64,000 nt of DNA from Cupriavidus nantongensis (GCF_001598055.1 NZ_CP014844.1:682001-746000), one strand, 5' to 3'; counted from the stretch's first letter, positions 18,496-27,499 are shown. Made by a program: numbers and translations. The notes: a model not told the origin generated them from the sequence alone.

Positions 18496-21400
18496 ATGCC
18501 CATGTTCGCTCGCCGGCTTCGCGCCTATGCCGCTTGTGCCACAGCCCTGGCCGGACTGGCGGCAGCACCCGCGGCGCAGGCCGAAGACATCGATCTGTTC
18601 ACCGGCCTGCAGAGCAACGCCGGCGCGCGCCCGAACGTGCTGCTGATCCTGGACAACGCCTCGGCATGGAACGCCAATGCGCTGGTCGAGTGCGAGACGC
18701 CGGGTGTGGTGGCGCCGAACAACGCGAACAGCAACGTCGGCGCCGAGCAGTGCGCGCTGTACAAGGCGGTGTCCGACCTGATCAGCGACCCCAACACCAC
18801 CGGCAAGATCAACCTTGGCGTGATGATGTTCGGCGGCAGCAACAACACCGGCGCCCAGTTCCGCTTCCCGAGCGTCACGCCGCCGACCGCGCCTTCTGGT
18901 CTGGTGCTCCTCGACCAGGCGGGCGGCGAGCAGATGCTGGCATTCATCAAGAGCATCGACCGCACCAAGGACAGCTCCAACAACTCGCAGGTCGGCGGCG
19001 CGATGCAGGAAGCGTGGGCGTTCTTTTCCGGCAAGACGGGCCTGTCCGGCACCACCTACAAGTCGCCGATCAGCAATCCGTGCCAGAAGAACTTCATCAT
19101 CTACATCGCCAACGCACTCAATAACGGCAAGCCGCAGGACACCGGGCAGGACGCCTACAACAAGCTCAGGGAGGCGGGCGCCACCGCTGCGCAGCTGACG
19201 CCGATCCCGCTGTCCCGGGGCAATACCATCGACAACTGGGGCGACGAGTGGGCGCGCTTCCTCAACGGCATGGACCTGAACGCGGCCAACAACGCGGGCT
19301 CGGCCACGGCGACGCGCCAGAACATCATCACCTACACCATTGGCGTTACCGACGGCAGCAAGCAGAGCCAGGACTACCTGGAGTTCGTCGGCAGCATGGC
19401 CAGCAAGGGCGGCGGCGGCAACTTCACGGTGCGTGCCGGCGACGACGACGCGCTGGCCAAGGCGCTGAAGGACATCTTCAACGAGATGCAGGCCGTCAAC
19501 AACGTGTTTGCCTCGGTCAGCCTGCCGGTCAGCGTGAACGGGCAGGGCTCGTACCTGAACCAGGTCTACATCGGCATGTTCCGCCCCGATGGCAAGGCAC
19601 GCCCGCGCTGGGTCGGCAACCTCAAGCAATACAAGCTGGGCTACGACGCCAATGGCAACCTGGTGTTGCTCGACGCCGGCACGCCGGGCGGCAGCGAGCA
19701 GACCTCGAAGAATGCGATAAGCAATGCCAGCACCGGCTTTATCTCGCCCAATGCGCGCAGTTACTGGACCGAGGATCCGCCAAAGCAGTTGGGCAGCTCC
19801 AGCGTTGTCACGGACTGGCCCGCCGACGGCTTCTGGAAGAACGCCTCGGCGCAATTGCGCAACGCCAAGGATTCGCCCGACGGCGAGGTCGTCGAGAAGG
19901 GCGGAGCGGGCGAAATGCTGCGCGCCGACTACCTGACCAGCCAGGCCGCGCGCCGGCTGCTGACCTGCGCCGACGCGAAATGCAGCAAGGGAACGGCGCT
20001 GGCGAACTTCAATGCCGCCAACAAGGCCCTCACCGAGGGCAGCGGCCCGTCGCTGCTGAAGACCACCGCCGCGGACGTGGCCAACATGATCGACTGGGTG
20101 CGCGGCAAGGACGTCTTTGCCGCGTTGACCGGCACCGACCCGAAGAAGGAGGCGGAGCCCGGCCCCGGCGGCAACGTCACGGTGCGCGGCTCGATCCACG
20201 GCGACGTGCTGCATTCGCGCCCGGTGGTGGTCGACTACGGCGGCAGCACCGGCGTGGTGGTGTTCTACGGCGCCAATGACGGCGTGTTCCATGCCGTCAA
20301 CGGCAACCGCACCGGCGCCATTTCTACCACTGCTGGCCAGGTGCGTGCGGGCGGCGAACTGTGGGGCTTTATCGCGCCCGAGTTCTATGGCAAGCTCGCG
20401 CGCCTCTACAACAACGCGCCCGAGGTGCGGCTGACGGGCAGTCCGCAGGACACCGCCGAGGTCCAGTTCAAGCCGCGCGACTACTTCTTCGACGGCACCA
20501 CCACGGTCTACCAGAACCTGAGCAACCCGGCCGCGCCGCAGGTAATCATCTACCTGACCGCGCGACGCGGCGGCCGCCTGGTGTATGCGCTCGACGTCAG
20601 CGATCCGGCGCAGCCCAAGTACCTGTGGAGCAAGACCAGTGCCGACATCCCGGAGCTGGGCCAGACCTGGTCGCAGCCGCGCGTGATGCGCGTGCGCGGC
20701 TACTCGACGCCGGTGCTGATCATGGGGGCGGGTTACGACCCGGACGGCGAAGACGCCGACCCGGCGTTCGCAGGCGATGCCACCGCGAGCAACAAGCAGG
20801 GCCGCGGCGTGATCGTGCTCAACGCCACGACCGGCGATGTGGTCTGGGCTGCGCTGGGCAGCTGCGCCGGCATTACCACCGGCACCTGCGTCACCATCGA
20901 CAGCCGCGCGATTCCTTCGGACGTTGCGGTGGTCGACCGCAATGGCGATGGCTATGCCGACAAGGCCTACGTCGGCGACGTGGGCGGCAATGTCTGGCGC
21001 ATCGACTTCGGCGCGCTGGAAACCGACGTGCCGTCGAAATGGACCATCGGCAAGCTGGCGCAGCTGGGCGGGGCGGTGAACACCAATGACGCGCGCAAGT
21101 TCCTCTATCCGCCCGACGTGGTCGCCACCGGCAAGTACGATGCCGTGATGATCGCCTCGGGCGACCGCGAGAAGCCGCTGTATTCGCTGAGCCAGACCCC
21201 CGGCGCGGCGCAGAATGTGCGCAACCGCTTCTACATGATCAAGGACCCGAACGTCGACGGCGGGCTGCCGTCAACGTGGGCCGCGATCAGGGAGGCCGAT
21301 CTGGTCGATGCGACCAGCGTGGCCTACCGCGATAGCGGGGTGGCGAGCGGCTTCTACCTGTCGCTGGCCCCCGGCGAGAAGGCGGTCAATGCGCCGCTGA

Positions 21401-21765
21401 CGGTGGCGGGCTACACCTACTTCGGCACCAACACGCCTTCCAAGATCGAGGCCGGCGCCTGCTACCCCGACCTCGGCGAGGCGCGGGGCTATGCGGTGTC
21501 GTTCCTGACCGGGCTCGGCATGAACAACGGGCCGCGCTATGTCATCTTCGACAACGGCGGGCTGCCGCCGTCTCCGGTATTCGGCATGGTGTCGGTCACG
21601 CAGACCGATGGCTCGAGCCGGCTAGTGCCGGTGCTGATCGGCGGCGGCAAGGCGGGCGGCAGCGGCGGCGACGACAAGTCTTCGCTGGGCGGCCAGGAAG
21701 TAAAGCCCGCCAGCGCCGGCAAGCGCAAGCGCACTTACTGGTACACGCAGAGCGACAAGACCTGA
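18496..21765 (+). CDS. pilY1: type IV pilus tip adhesin/biogenesis factor PilY1
   Basis: 1,089 residues with AAAGGAAG upstream of the ATG. Residues 1-29 are a signal peptide (ending AAQAE). Residues 45-360 form a von Willebrand A-like domain starting RPNVLLILDNASAWN. The C-terminal half (about 550-1040) is the PilY1 beta-propeller, with RGSIHGDVLHSRPVVVDYGG, VFYGANDGVFHAVNG and the calcium loop DRNGDGYAD at 814-822, which in Pseudomonas controls retraction. It sits on the minor-pilin tip complex and acts in surface sensing and adhesion. Unusual points are a degenerate metal site in the vWA domain (D-N-A-S-A for D-x-S-x-S) and a Gly-rich Lys-ending tail. It closes the operon. Confidence 0.95.
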   Translation: MPMFARRLRAYAACATALAGLAAAPAAQAEDIDLFTGLQSNAGARPNVLLILDNASAWNANALVECETPGVVAPNNANSNVGAEQCALYKAVSDLISDPNTTGKINLGVMMFGGSNNTGAQFRFPSVTPPTAPSGLVLLDQAGGEQMLAFIKSIDRTKDSSNNSQVGGAMQEAWAFFSGKTGLSGTTYKSPISNPCQKNFIIYIANALNNGKPQDTGQDAYNKLREAGATAAQLTPIPLSRGNTIDNWGDEWARFLNGMDLNAANNAGSATATRQNIITYTIGVTDGSKQSQDYLEFVGSMASKGGGGNFTVRAGDDDALAKALKDIFNEMQAVNNVFASVSLPVSVNGQGSYLNQVYIGMFRPDGKARPRWVGNLKQYKLGYDANGNLVLLDAGTPGGSEQTSKNAISNASTGFISPNARSYWTEDPPKQLGSSSVVTDWPADGFWKNASAQLRNAKDSPDGEVVEKGGAGEMLRADYLTSQAARRLLTCADAKCSKGTALANFNAANKALTEGSGPSLLKTTAADVANMIDWVRGKDVFAALTGTDPKKEAEPGPGGNVTVRGSIHGDVLHSRPVVVDYGGSTGVVVFYGANDGVFHAVNGNRTGAISTTAGQVRAGGELWGFIAPEFYGKLARLYNNAPEVRLTGSPQDTAEVQFKPRDYFFDGTTTVYQNLSNPAAPQVIIYLTARRGGRLVYALDVSDPAQPKYLWSKTSADIPELGQTWSQPRVMRVRGYSTPVLIMGAGYDPDGEDADPAFAGDATASNKQGRGVIVLNATTGDVVWAALGSCAGITTGTCVTIDSRAIPSDVAVVDRNGDGYADKAYVGDVGGNVWRIDFGALETDVPSKWTIGKLAQLGGAVNTNDARKFLYPPDVVATGKYDAVMIASGDREKPLYSLSQTPGAAQNVRNRFYMIKDPNVDGGLPSTWAAIREADLVDATSVAYRDSGVASGFYLSLAPGEKAVNAPLTVAGYTYFGTNTPSKIEAGACYPDLGEARGYAVSFLTGLGMNNGPRYVIFDNGGLPPSPVFGMVSVTQTDGSSRLVPVLIGGGKAGGSGGDDKSSLGGQEVKPASAGKRKRTYWYTQSDKT

Positions 21766-21785
21766 GTCTGTTGACTCGAGCGCCG

Positions 21786-23270
21786 CTACCGCGGCGCCGC
21801 CGCCATCGCGGCGTCTTCCTGCCACCACCCACCCCCCAACGCCTGCAGCAGCGCCGCCGAATCCGCCAGCCGGTCGGCGCGCGCCTGCGCCAGTTCCAGC
21901 GCGGCCTGGCGCGACTGCCGTTCGGCGTCCAGCAGCGCCAGCTGGCTGACGCCGCCGAGACGATACTGTTCCGATACCACCGCCAGCGTATCGCGCGCCT
22001 GCCGCGCGCTGTCGGCGCGTTCGCGCAGCGCGGCGGCGTCGGCCTCGAGCGCGCGCAGCGCGTCGGCGACATTCTGCAGGCCCTGCAGCACCGCTTGCCG
22101 GTATGCGGCCAGCGATTGTTCGTACGCGGCTTCCGCGGCGCGCTTGCGCGCCTGCAGCTCGCCGCCGCGGAATACCGGTTGCACCAGGCCGGCGGCCAGG
22201 CTCCACACGTTGAGGCTGCTGAACAGGTCGCGCGCCGCGGTGGCCTGCGTGCCGCCGCTGGCGCTCAGCGTGACCTGCGGATAGAGGTTGGCGGTAGCCA
22301 CGCCGATATTGGCCGAGGCCTGGTGCAGCAGTGCCTCGGCCGCGCGGATATCGGGCCGGCGCCGCGCCAGCGTGGCGGGCAGGCTCAGCGGCAGCGTGTC
22401 GGGCAGGTGCAGCGCGTCGAGATGGAATTCCGGCAGCGCGGCCGCGGCCGGGGTCTGGCCGGTGTAGACCGCGAGCTGGTGCCGGGTGGCATCGAGCTGA
22501 CGCTGCAGCGCCGGCACCAGCGCCTGGGTTTGCGCCAGCTCCGCGCGCCGGCGCTGCACTTCGACGCGAGCCACGCCGCCCGCGCGCAGGCGGGCCTCGG
22601 TGATGCCAAGCTGGCGCTGCTGCGCCGCCGCCATCGCGGCGGTGTCGGCCAGCTGCGCGCGCAGGCCGGCTTCGCGGATGGCAGTGGTGGCGACGTTGGC
22701 GGCCAGCGCCAGGCGCGCGGCCTCGAGTTCGTAGCGCTGGTAGTCGACGACGGCCTGCAGGGCTTCCAGCTCGCGCCGCTGGCCGCCGAACAGGTCGAGC
22801 GCATAGGACACCTGCACCGTCGCGCCGTACAGCGTGAACGGGCCGGGGCTGGGGATGGCGGTGATGCCCATCGACTGGAAATCGACCTGCTGGCGCGCGG
22901 TGTCCAGCTTCGCGTCGATGGCCGGCCAGCGCGTCGCGCCGGTGCGGGCGGCCAGGTTCTCCTGCGCTTCCAGCAGCCGCGCGCGCGCCTGCGCCAGCGT
23001 CGGGCTGGCGGCGAGCGCGGCGCGGATGGTGGCGTCCAGCGCCGGGTTGCGGAACAGCGTCCACCACTGCGCCGGGACATCGGCGCCCGCGGCCAGCGTC
23101 TGCGCGTGGGCCTGCCCCGCAGCGTCGGCACCGTCCGCCGCAACGGTCGCCACCGGCTGCGGACCCGGCACGTAGCCGGCGTCGTCGGGCGGCGCGGGCA
23201 CGCGGAAATCGGGGCCGACCGCGCACCCGCACAGCAGCGCGGCGGCGAACAGGGAGGTGAGACGTTGCAT
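21786..23270 (-). CDS. outer-membrane efflux lipoprotein (NodT/OprM family)
   Basis: 494 residues from the ATG at 23268-23270 with AAGGAG seven bases upstream. MQRLTSLFAAALLCGC carries a lipoprotein signal (LCGC, Cys16), followed by AVGPDFRVPAPP, the typical 'C..gP.y..P' start of the RND outer-membrane factor lipoprotein family. Two homologous TolC-like halves follow: WWTLFRNPALDATIRAALAASPTLAQARARLLEAQ, and later PDIRAAEALLHQASANIGVATANLYPQVTLSASGG with the conserved 'RPDi..AE..l..a.a.igva.a..fP' block. It forms the outer-membrane channel for the upstream ABC pump, whose permease gene ends 11 bases before it. It is the last gene of the tetR-led operon. Confidence 0.93.
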   Translation of the reverse strand: MQRLTSLFAAALLCGCAVGPDFRVPAPPDDAGYVPGPQPVATVAADGADAAGQAHAQTLAAGADVPAQWWTLFRNPALDATIRAALAASPTLAQARARLLEAQENLAARTGATRWPAIDAKLDTARQQVDFQSMGITAIPSPGPFTLYGATVQVSYALDLFGGQRRELEALQAVVDYQRYELEAARLALAANVATTAIREAGLRAQLADTAAMAAAQQRQLGITEARLRAGGVARVEVQRRRAELAQTQALVPALQRQLDATRHQLAVYTGQTPAAAALPEFHLDALHLPDTLPLSLPATLARRRPDIRAAEALLHQASANIGVATANLYPQVTLSASGGTQATAARDLFSSLNVWSLAAGLVQPVFRGGELQARKRAAEAAYEQSLAAYRQAVLQGLQNVADALRALEADAAALRERADSARQARDTLAVVSEQYRLGGVSQLALLDAERQSRQAALELAQARADRLADSAALLQALGGGWWQEDAAMAAAPR

Positions 23271-23281
23271 GGCCGGCTCCT

Positions 23282-24439
23282 TCAATCGAGCGTGCGCCGG
23301 TAGAAGCGCACCGCGATCGCCATCACCACCACGATAAACAGCGCCATCGGCCACACATTGGGCCACAGCTCGAACCAGCCGTTGCCCTTGAGCAGGATGC
23401 CGCGCACCATGCGGTGGAAGTAGGTCATCGGCAGGATGTTGCCGATCGCCTGCGCCCAGCCCGGCATGCCGGCAAACGGGAACATGAAGCCGGACAGCAG
23501 GATGTTGGGCAGGAAGTAGAAGAAGGTCAGCTGCATTGCCTGCAGTTGGTTCTGCGCCAGCGACGACAGCGTGATGCCCACGGTCAGGTTGGCGGCGATG
23601 AACAGCAGCGCCGCCAGGTACACCGCCAGCACCGAGCCGACAAAGGGCACGCTGAAGATCCAGCGCGCGGCCAGCAGCACGATGGTCGACTGGATCAGGC
23701 CGATGAAGATGTACGGCACGATCTTGCCGGTCATCACCTCGATCGGCCGCACCGGCGTGGCCAGCAGGTTCTCCATGGTGCCGCGCTCGCGCTCGCGCGT
23801 CATCGCCAGCCCGGTCATCATCACCATGGTCATCGACAGGATCACGCCCATCAGCCCGGGGATGATGTTGTACTGGGTGATGCCCTCGGGGTTGTAGAGC
23901 CGCTGCACCTGCACCTCGAACGGCGGCTTGCCTCCGGCCAGCGGCGCCAGCGCTCCCTTCAGGTCGTGCGCGGCGACGCGGTAGGGCAGCTGTGCCAGCG
24001 CGGCGATGGCCTGGCCGGTGGCGCCCGGGTCGGTGGCATCGGCCTCGACCAGCAGCGCCGGCCGCTCGCCGCGCAGCAGCCGGCGCGTGAAGTCGGGCGG
24101 GATGGTCAGCACGAACTGGACCTCGCCCTTCATCAGCGCCTCGCGCCCGGCGCGCTCGTCGGGCAGCGTGCCGACCACCCTGAAGTAGGTCGATTGCGCC
24201 ATGCTGGCGACGAACGTGCGCGTGAACTCGCTCTGGTCGGCGGCGATCACCGCGGTCGGCAGCTGGCGCGGATCGGTGTTGATGGCAAAGCCGAACAGCA
24301 GCAGCTGCATGATCGGCAGGCCGACGATCATGCCGAAGGTGACACGGTCGCGGCGCAGCTGCAGGAATTCCTTCAGCACGATGCTCCACCAGCGCTGCAG
24401 CGAAAAGCGCGCCGAGGTTGACGAAGCGGCAGGCGTCAT
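23282..24439 (-). CDS. ABC-2 type efflux permease (YhhJ/YbhR-like)
   Basis: 385 residues. It begins with a cytoplasmic segment WWSIVLKEFLQLRRDRVTFGMIVGLPIMQLLLFGFAINTDPR, a classic ABC2_membrane_3 start. A large periplasmic loop follows (about 60-180), then a cluster of five helices with the signature MVMMTGLAMTRERERGTMENLLATPVRPIEVMTGKI. It should dimerise and pump hydrophobic substrates powered by the adjacent ATPase. Its ATG overlaps the ATPase TGA (ATGA at 24436-24439), so the two are translationally coupled. There is one permease gene rather than the two of the E. coli ybhFSR set. Confidence 0.94.
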   Translation of the reverse strand: MTPAASSTSARFSLQRWWSIVLKEFLQLRRDRVTFGMIVGLPIMQLLLFGFAINTDPRQLPTAVIAADQSEFTRTFVASMAQSTYFRVVGTLPDERAGREALMKGEVQFVLTIPPDFTRRLLRGERPALLVEADATDPGATGQAIAALAQLPYRVAAHDLKGALAPLAGGKPPFEVQVQRLYNPEGITQYNIIPGLMGVILSMTMVMMTGLAMTRERERGTMENLLATPVRPIEVMTGKIVPYIFIGLIQSTIVLLAARWIFSVPFVGSVLAVYLAALLFIAANLTVGITLSSLAQNQLQAMQLTFFYFLPNILLSGFMFPFAGMPGWAQAIGNILPMTYFHRMVRGILLKGNGWFELWPNVWPMALFIVVVMAIAVRFYRRTLD

Positions 24440-25401
24440 GACGCCTCCTTCTTCTTGCGCGCCATGTTGTCCTCGGCGCCGCTCATCATGTGGATGAACA
24501 CGTCTTCCAGGCTGGTCTGGGCCTGTTCGATGCGCCGGCCCGGACCGGCCAGGCGCGCGAGGGTGTCGGCCAGCGCCTGCTCATCGCGCCCGGTCACGTG
24601 CAGCGCGGTGCCGAAGGCGACGGTCTGCTCCACGCCCGGCGCGCCCTGCAGCTGCGCCGACAGCGCCGCGAGGTCGTCGCCCTCCACGCTCCACGTCGAC
24701 AACTGCTGGCTTGCCACCACTTCATCGGCGGTGCCCTGCGCCAGCAGCTTGCCGTAGGCGATATAGGCCAGCTTGTGGCAGCGCTCGGCCTCGTCCATGT
24801 AGTGCGTGCTGACCAGCACCGAGATGCCGCGCGCGGCCAGCTGGTGCAGCTGCTCCCAGAAATCGCGCCGAGCCTTGGGGTCGACGCCGGCGGTGGGCTC
24901 GTCGAGCAGCAGCAGCTCGGGCTCGTGCAGCAGGCAGGCCGCCAGCGCCAGGCGCTGCTTCCAGCCGCCCGACAGCGCACCGGCCAGCTGCGCCGAGCGC
25001 GTCGCCAGGCCCAGCTCTTCGAGCGCGCGCTCGACCGCCTCGCGCCGGTTGGGCATGCCGTACACGCGCGCGACGAAGTCCAGGTTCTCGCGGATCGACA
25101 GGTCGTCCCAGTACGAGAACTTCTGCGTCATATAGCCGACGCGGCGCTTGATCTGGTCGGATTCGGTCAGGATGTCGAAGCCCAGGCAGGTGCCCGTGCC
25201 GGAGTCGGGCGTCAGCAGCCCGCACATCATGCGGATCGAGGTGGTCTTGCCGCTGCCGTTGGGGCCGAGGAAGCCGAAGATCTCGCCACGCGCCACCTGC
25301 ATGCTGAGGTCGTTGACGACATGCTTGTCGCCGAAGTGCTTGTTCAGGCCGCGCACGTCGATGGCGAGGCCGAGGTTGTTGCCGTTGGCGGTCGTGTTCA
25401 T
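24436..25401 (-). CDS. ABC transporter ATP-binding protein (efflux, single nucleotide-binding domain)
   Basis: 321 residues from the ATG at 25399-25401; a much longer open frame upstream is a shadow of the fusion-protein gene. Walker A is GPNGSGKT at residues 46-53, the Q-loop is GYMTQKFSYWDDLSIRENL, the signature is LSGGWKQR and Walker B is LLLLDEPTAGVDP. The C-terminal region, about 230-321, is the extra domain seen in drug-exporter ATPases. With one NBD (E. coli YbhF has two), it must act as a homodimer with the permease. ATGA overlaps join it to the genes on both sides. Confidence 0.95.
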   Translation of the reverse strand: MNTTANGNNLGLAIDVRGLNKHFGDKHVVNDLSMQVARGEIFGFLGPNGSGKTTSIRMMCGLLTPDSGTGTCLGFDILTESDQIKRRVGYMTQKFSYWDDLSIRENLDFVARVYGMPNRREAVERALEELGLATRSAQLAGALSGGWKQRLALAACLLHEPELLLLDEPTAGVDPKARRDFWEQLHQLAARGISVLVSTHYMDEAERCHKLAYIAYGKLLAQGTADEVVASQQLSTWSVEGDDLAALSAQLQGAPGVEQTVAFGTALHVTGRDEQALADTLARLAGPGRRIEQAQTSLEDVFIHMMSGAEDNMARKKKEAS

Positions 25402-26387
25402 CGCCGCACCACTTCCACCGGCTGGCCCGGCCGCAGCTTGGGGGCATCGGCGGCAGACGGGCGCGCCTCGACCAGGAATACCAGCTTGCGCCGGGTCTCG
25501 TTGCTGTAGATCACCGGCGGCGTGTATTCGGCCTCGTTGGCGACATAGCTGATGGTGGCGGCCACCGGCGCGGCGCAGCCATCGCAGCGCACCTGCAGCG
25601 CCTGGCCATTGCGCAGCGCGCCGACCACGGTTTCCGGCACATAGAAGCGCACCTTGACGTTGCCCGGCGGCAGCATGCGTACCACCGGGCTGCCCGCGGG
25701 CACCCATTCGCCCAGGCGGTAGGGCACGTCGTAGACCAGCCCGGCCTGCGTCGCGGCCACGGTCTTGCGCGACAGCTTCCACTGCGCCTGCGCCAGCGCG
25801 GCGCGCGCGGCCGCCACCTGCGCGGCCTGGGCCGCCTGCTGCGCGTCGCGTCCCGGCAGCCGCGCCACGTCGATATCGCGCTGTAGTTCGCGCACGCGCG
25901 CGGCGTCGCTGCTGGCCTGCGCGCGCGCTTCGTCGAGCTGTGCCTGGGCGATGCCGCCGATCTCGTACTGGCGCTGGTCGCGCCGCAAGGCCGCGGCGCT
26001 GCGCTGGGCCTGGGCCTGCGCCTGCGCGAGCTGGGCCCGGCTGACCTCGACTTCGAGCGGGCGCTTGCCGGTCTTCAGGTCCTGCAGCGTGGCTTCGGCG
26101 GCGCGCAGCTGGTCCTCGGCCTGCTGGCGCGCGGCGCGCTCGTCGTCGGCTTCCAGCGCGAACAGCGCGGCGCCCTGGCCGACCTGCTGGCCGCGCTGCA
26201 CCGAGAGCGCGTCGAGGCGCCCGGCGAAGGGCGAGGCCACGCTGACGAATTCGCCTTCGACGTAGCCTTGCCAGCTGTCGGTGCGGTCGTTGCCGCAAGC
26301 GGCGGCAAGCAGCGCGGCGCCGAGCAGGGCGGTACCGCGCAGCACTGTGCGCAGGCGCGGACGATGGATGGAAGCAGCGTGGTTCAT
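25398..26387 (-). CDS. HlyD/YbhG-type membrane fusion protein
   Basis: 329 residues. The N-terminus is a lipoprotein-like signal (LRGTALLGAALLAAACGND, candidate Cys31). WQGYVEGEFVSVASPFAGRLDALSVQRGQQVGQGAALFALE is the first half of the lipoyl/biotinyl-like domain. A long Ala/Gln/Arg-rich coiled-coil hairpin occupies about residues 80-200, and VAATQAGLVYDVPYRLGEWVPAGSPVVRMLPPGNVKVRFYVPE completes the barrel. It would bridge the inner-membrane ABC pump and the outer-membrane factor. It overlaps the tetR stop (26384-26387) and the ATPase start (25398-25401). Confidence 0.94.
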   Translation of the reverse strand: MNHAASIHRPRLRTVLRGTALLGAALLAAACGNDRTDSWQGYVEGEFVSVASPFAGRLDALSVQRGQQVGQGAALFALEADDERAARQQAEDQLRAAEATLQDLKTGKRPLEVEVSRAQLAQAQAQAQRSAAALRRDQRQYEIGGIAQAQLDEARAQASSDAARVRELQRDIDVARLPGRDAQQAAQAAQVAAARAALAQAQWKLSRKTVAATQAGLVYDVPYRLGEWVPAGSPVVRMLPPGNVKVRFYVPETVVGALRNGQALQVRCDGCAAPVAATISYVANEAEYTPPVIYSNETRRKLVFLVEARPSAADAPKLRPGQPVEVVRR

Positions 26388-27121
26388 GCGGACTCCGGAG
26401 AATGCCGGGCCGTGCGGCCCTTCCGTCTGGCGGCGGCTGCGGGCGTGTTCGGCTGCGCCGTTGCCGGTGCGGCCGACAGCCCATGCGTCAGCAGCGCCGT
26501 GACATGGCGCACCAGCGCGTCGGTATCGACCGCTTCCGCGCCGGGCAGCCGGCGCCAGATATGCGTGGTGGCCAGCGGCAGCAGCGTCAGCCCGATCAGC
26601 GACGGCACCACCAGCGCCGGTTGCAGGCCGGGATTAAGCTGGCCGCGCGCAATCGCCGCCGCCAGCGGCGCCATCAGCGCGCCGGCGCGTTCCAGCGCAA
26701 AGCGCTTGAGCACGCGCTCGCGCAGCGCGCCGTCGTCGCTGGCCACTTCGCGGATCCACAGGCCCGGAAACCACGGGGCATCGGCGACGGCGCGGATCAA
26801 CCGGGTGGCGATGCCGACCAGCATCGCCAGCGGCTCGTCGCCGGGCTCGCTGCCGGCAAAGAAGCGGGCCACCAGCGGCTGCACTTTCTCTTCGATCACC
26901 GCATCGAGCAGCAGGTCGCGGTCGCTGAAGTAGTAGTGCACCAGCGCCGGGGTAACGCCGGCCAGCGCCGCGATTGCCTTGACCGGCGTGCCGGCCACGC
27001 CCTGCCGCGAAAACAGCTCGGTGGCCGCGTCGAGGATGCGCTCGCGCTGGCCGGGCTGGCCCGCCGCCGGGCGGCCCGGGCTGCGCCTGGGGGGCTTGGG
27101 AGAGGCGGGTTTGCGAGGCAT
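26384..27121 (-). CDS. TetR-family regulator of the efflux operon (CecR-like)
   Basis: 245 residues. A basic Pro-rich N-terminal arm precedes the TetR helix-turn-helix: RERILDAATELFSRQGVAGTPVKAIAALAGVTPALVHYYFSDRDLLLDAVIEE (about 25-78). The C-terminal ligand domain contains WFPGLWIREVASDDGALRERVLKRF, typical of the YbiH/CecR group that controls ybhGFSR-type pumps. It is the first gene of the operon and its stop overlaps the fusion-protein start, so it is probably autoregulated: ligand binding would release the repressor and induce the pump. The ligand is unknown. Confidence 0.92.
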   Translation of the reverse strand: MPRKPASPKPPRRSPGRPAAGQPGQRERILDAATELFSRQGVAGTPVKAIAALAGVTPALVHYYFSDRDLLLDAVIEEKVQPLVARFFAGSEPGDEPLAMLVGIATRLIRAVADAPWFPGLWIREVASDDGALRERVLKRFALERAGALMAPLAAAIARGQLNPGLQPALVVPSLIGLTLLPLATTHIWRRLPGAEAVDTDALVRHVTALLTHGLSAAPATAQPNTPAAAARRKGRTARHSPESA

Positions 27122-27157
27122 GGCGGTTGGTCTGGTGGAATTGGGTGTTCAGTTCAT

Positions 27158-27178
27158 ATTAATTTTTGCGTTAATTAA
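27158..27178. promoter_or_regulatory. candidate TetR operator / promoter of the efflux operon
   Basis: ATTAA-TTTTTGCG-TTAAT is an inverted repeat, and its right arm is part of the perfect palindrome TTAATTAA (27171-27178). It lies 37 bases upstream of the tetR start codon in the most AT-rich stretch of the neighbourhood. Self-regulation by the TetR-family protein is the obvious reading; the -10 region probably lies within it. Confidence 0.42.
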
Positions 27179-27300
27179 TTCAAGGACGGTTACAACTTCG
27201 GGCGCGGACGGATGGCCGGCGTTGTCAGGGGTGCTGTATCTGGGGATTTTTTAACAGGGCCAGCAAGCAATGTTGCCGCCCCAAACACCGCATGCCGGTC

Positions 27301-27421
27301 CCTTCTCCCGCTTGCGGGAGAGGGTTAGGGTGAGGGCCGGCGCGTCGCAGCTCAGGCCGCTTATCGCGAGGCAAGCGCCTGCCCTCTCCCCCGGCCCCTC
27401 TCCCGCGAGCGGGAGAGGGGA
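27301..27421. repeat. REPIN-like bipartite palindromic element, copy A
   Basis: Hairpin one is CTCCCGC-TT-GCGGGAG (27305-27320) followed by AGGGTTAGGGTGAGGGC. After about 45 variable bases comes GCCCTCTCCCCCGG and hairpin two, with 12-bp perfect arms CCCCTCTCCCGC/GCGGGAGAGGGG (27395-27420). The halves mirror each other. Same structure as the copies near 34.8 and 39.4 kb. Confidence 0.88.
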
Positions 27422-27499
27422 GCAAACCGGCGCGGTAGAGAGCTACCGCCGCGAACTACCAAGCAGAACTACGGTCGAGACCTACCGGAAAACGCCGGC

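Larger units (their letters stand above)
27122..27499. other. intergenic region of 378 bases holding the efflux-operon control region and a REPIN-like element
   Basis: The left part (27122-27250) is unusually AT-rich for this genome and contains the inverted repeats expected of a TetR operator. The right part is filled by a ~120-bp bipartite palindromic repeat. The remaining 27423-27499 shows nothing recognisable. Confidence 0.6.

Noticed and set aside
27301..27421. Possible CRISPR repeat or tandem array at the palindromic elements
   Set aside because: Only two hairpins per locus and no regularly spaced identical repeats; fits a REPIN-like element instead.
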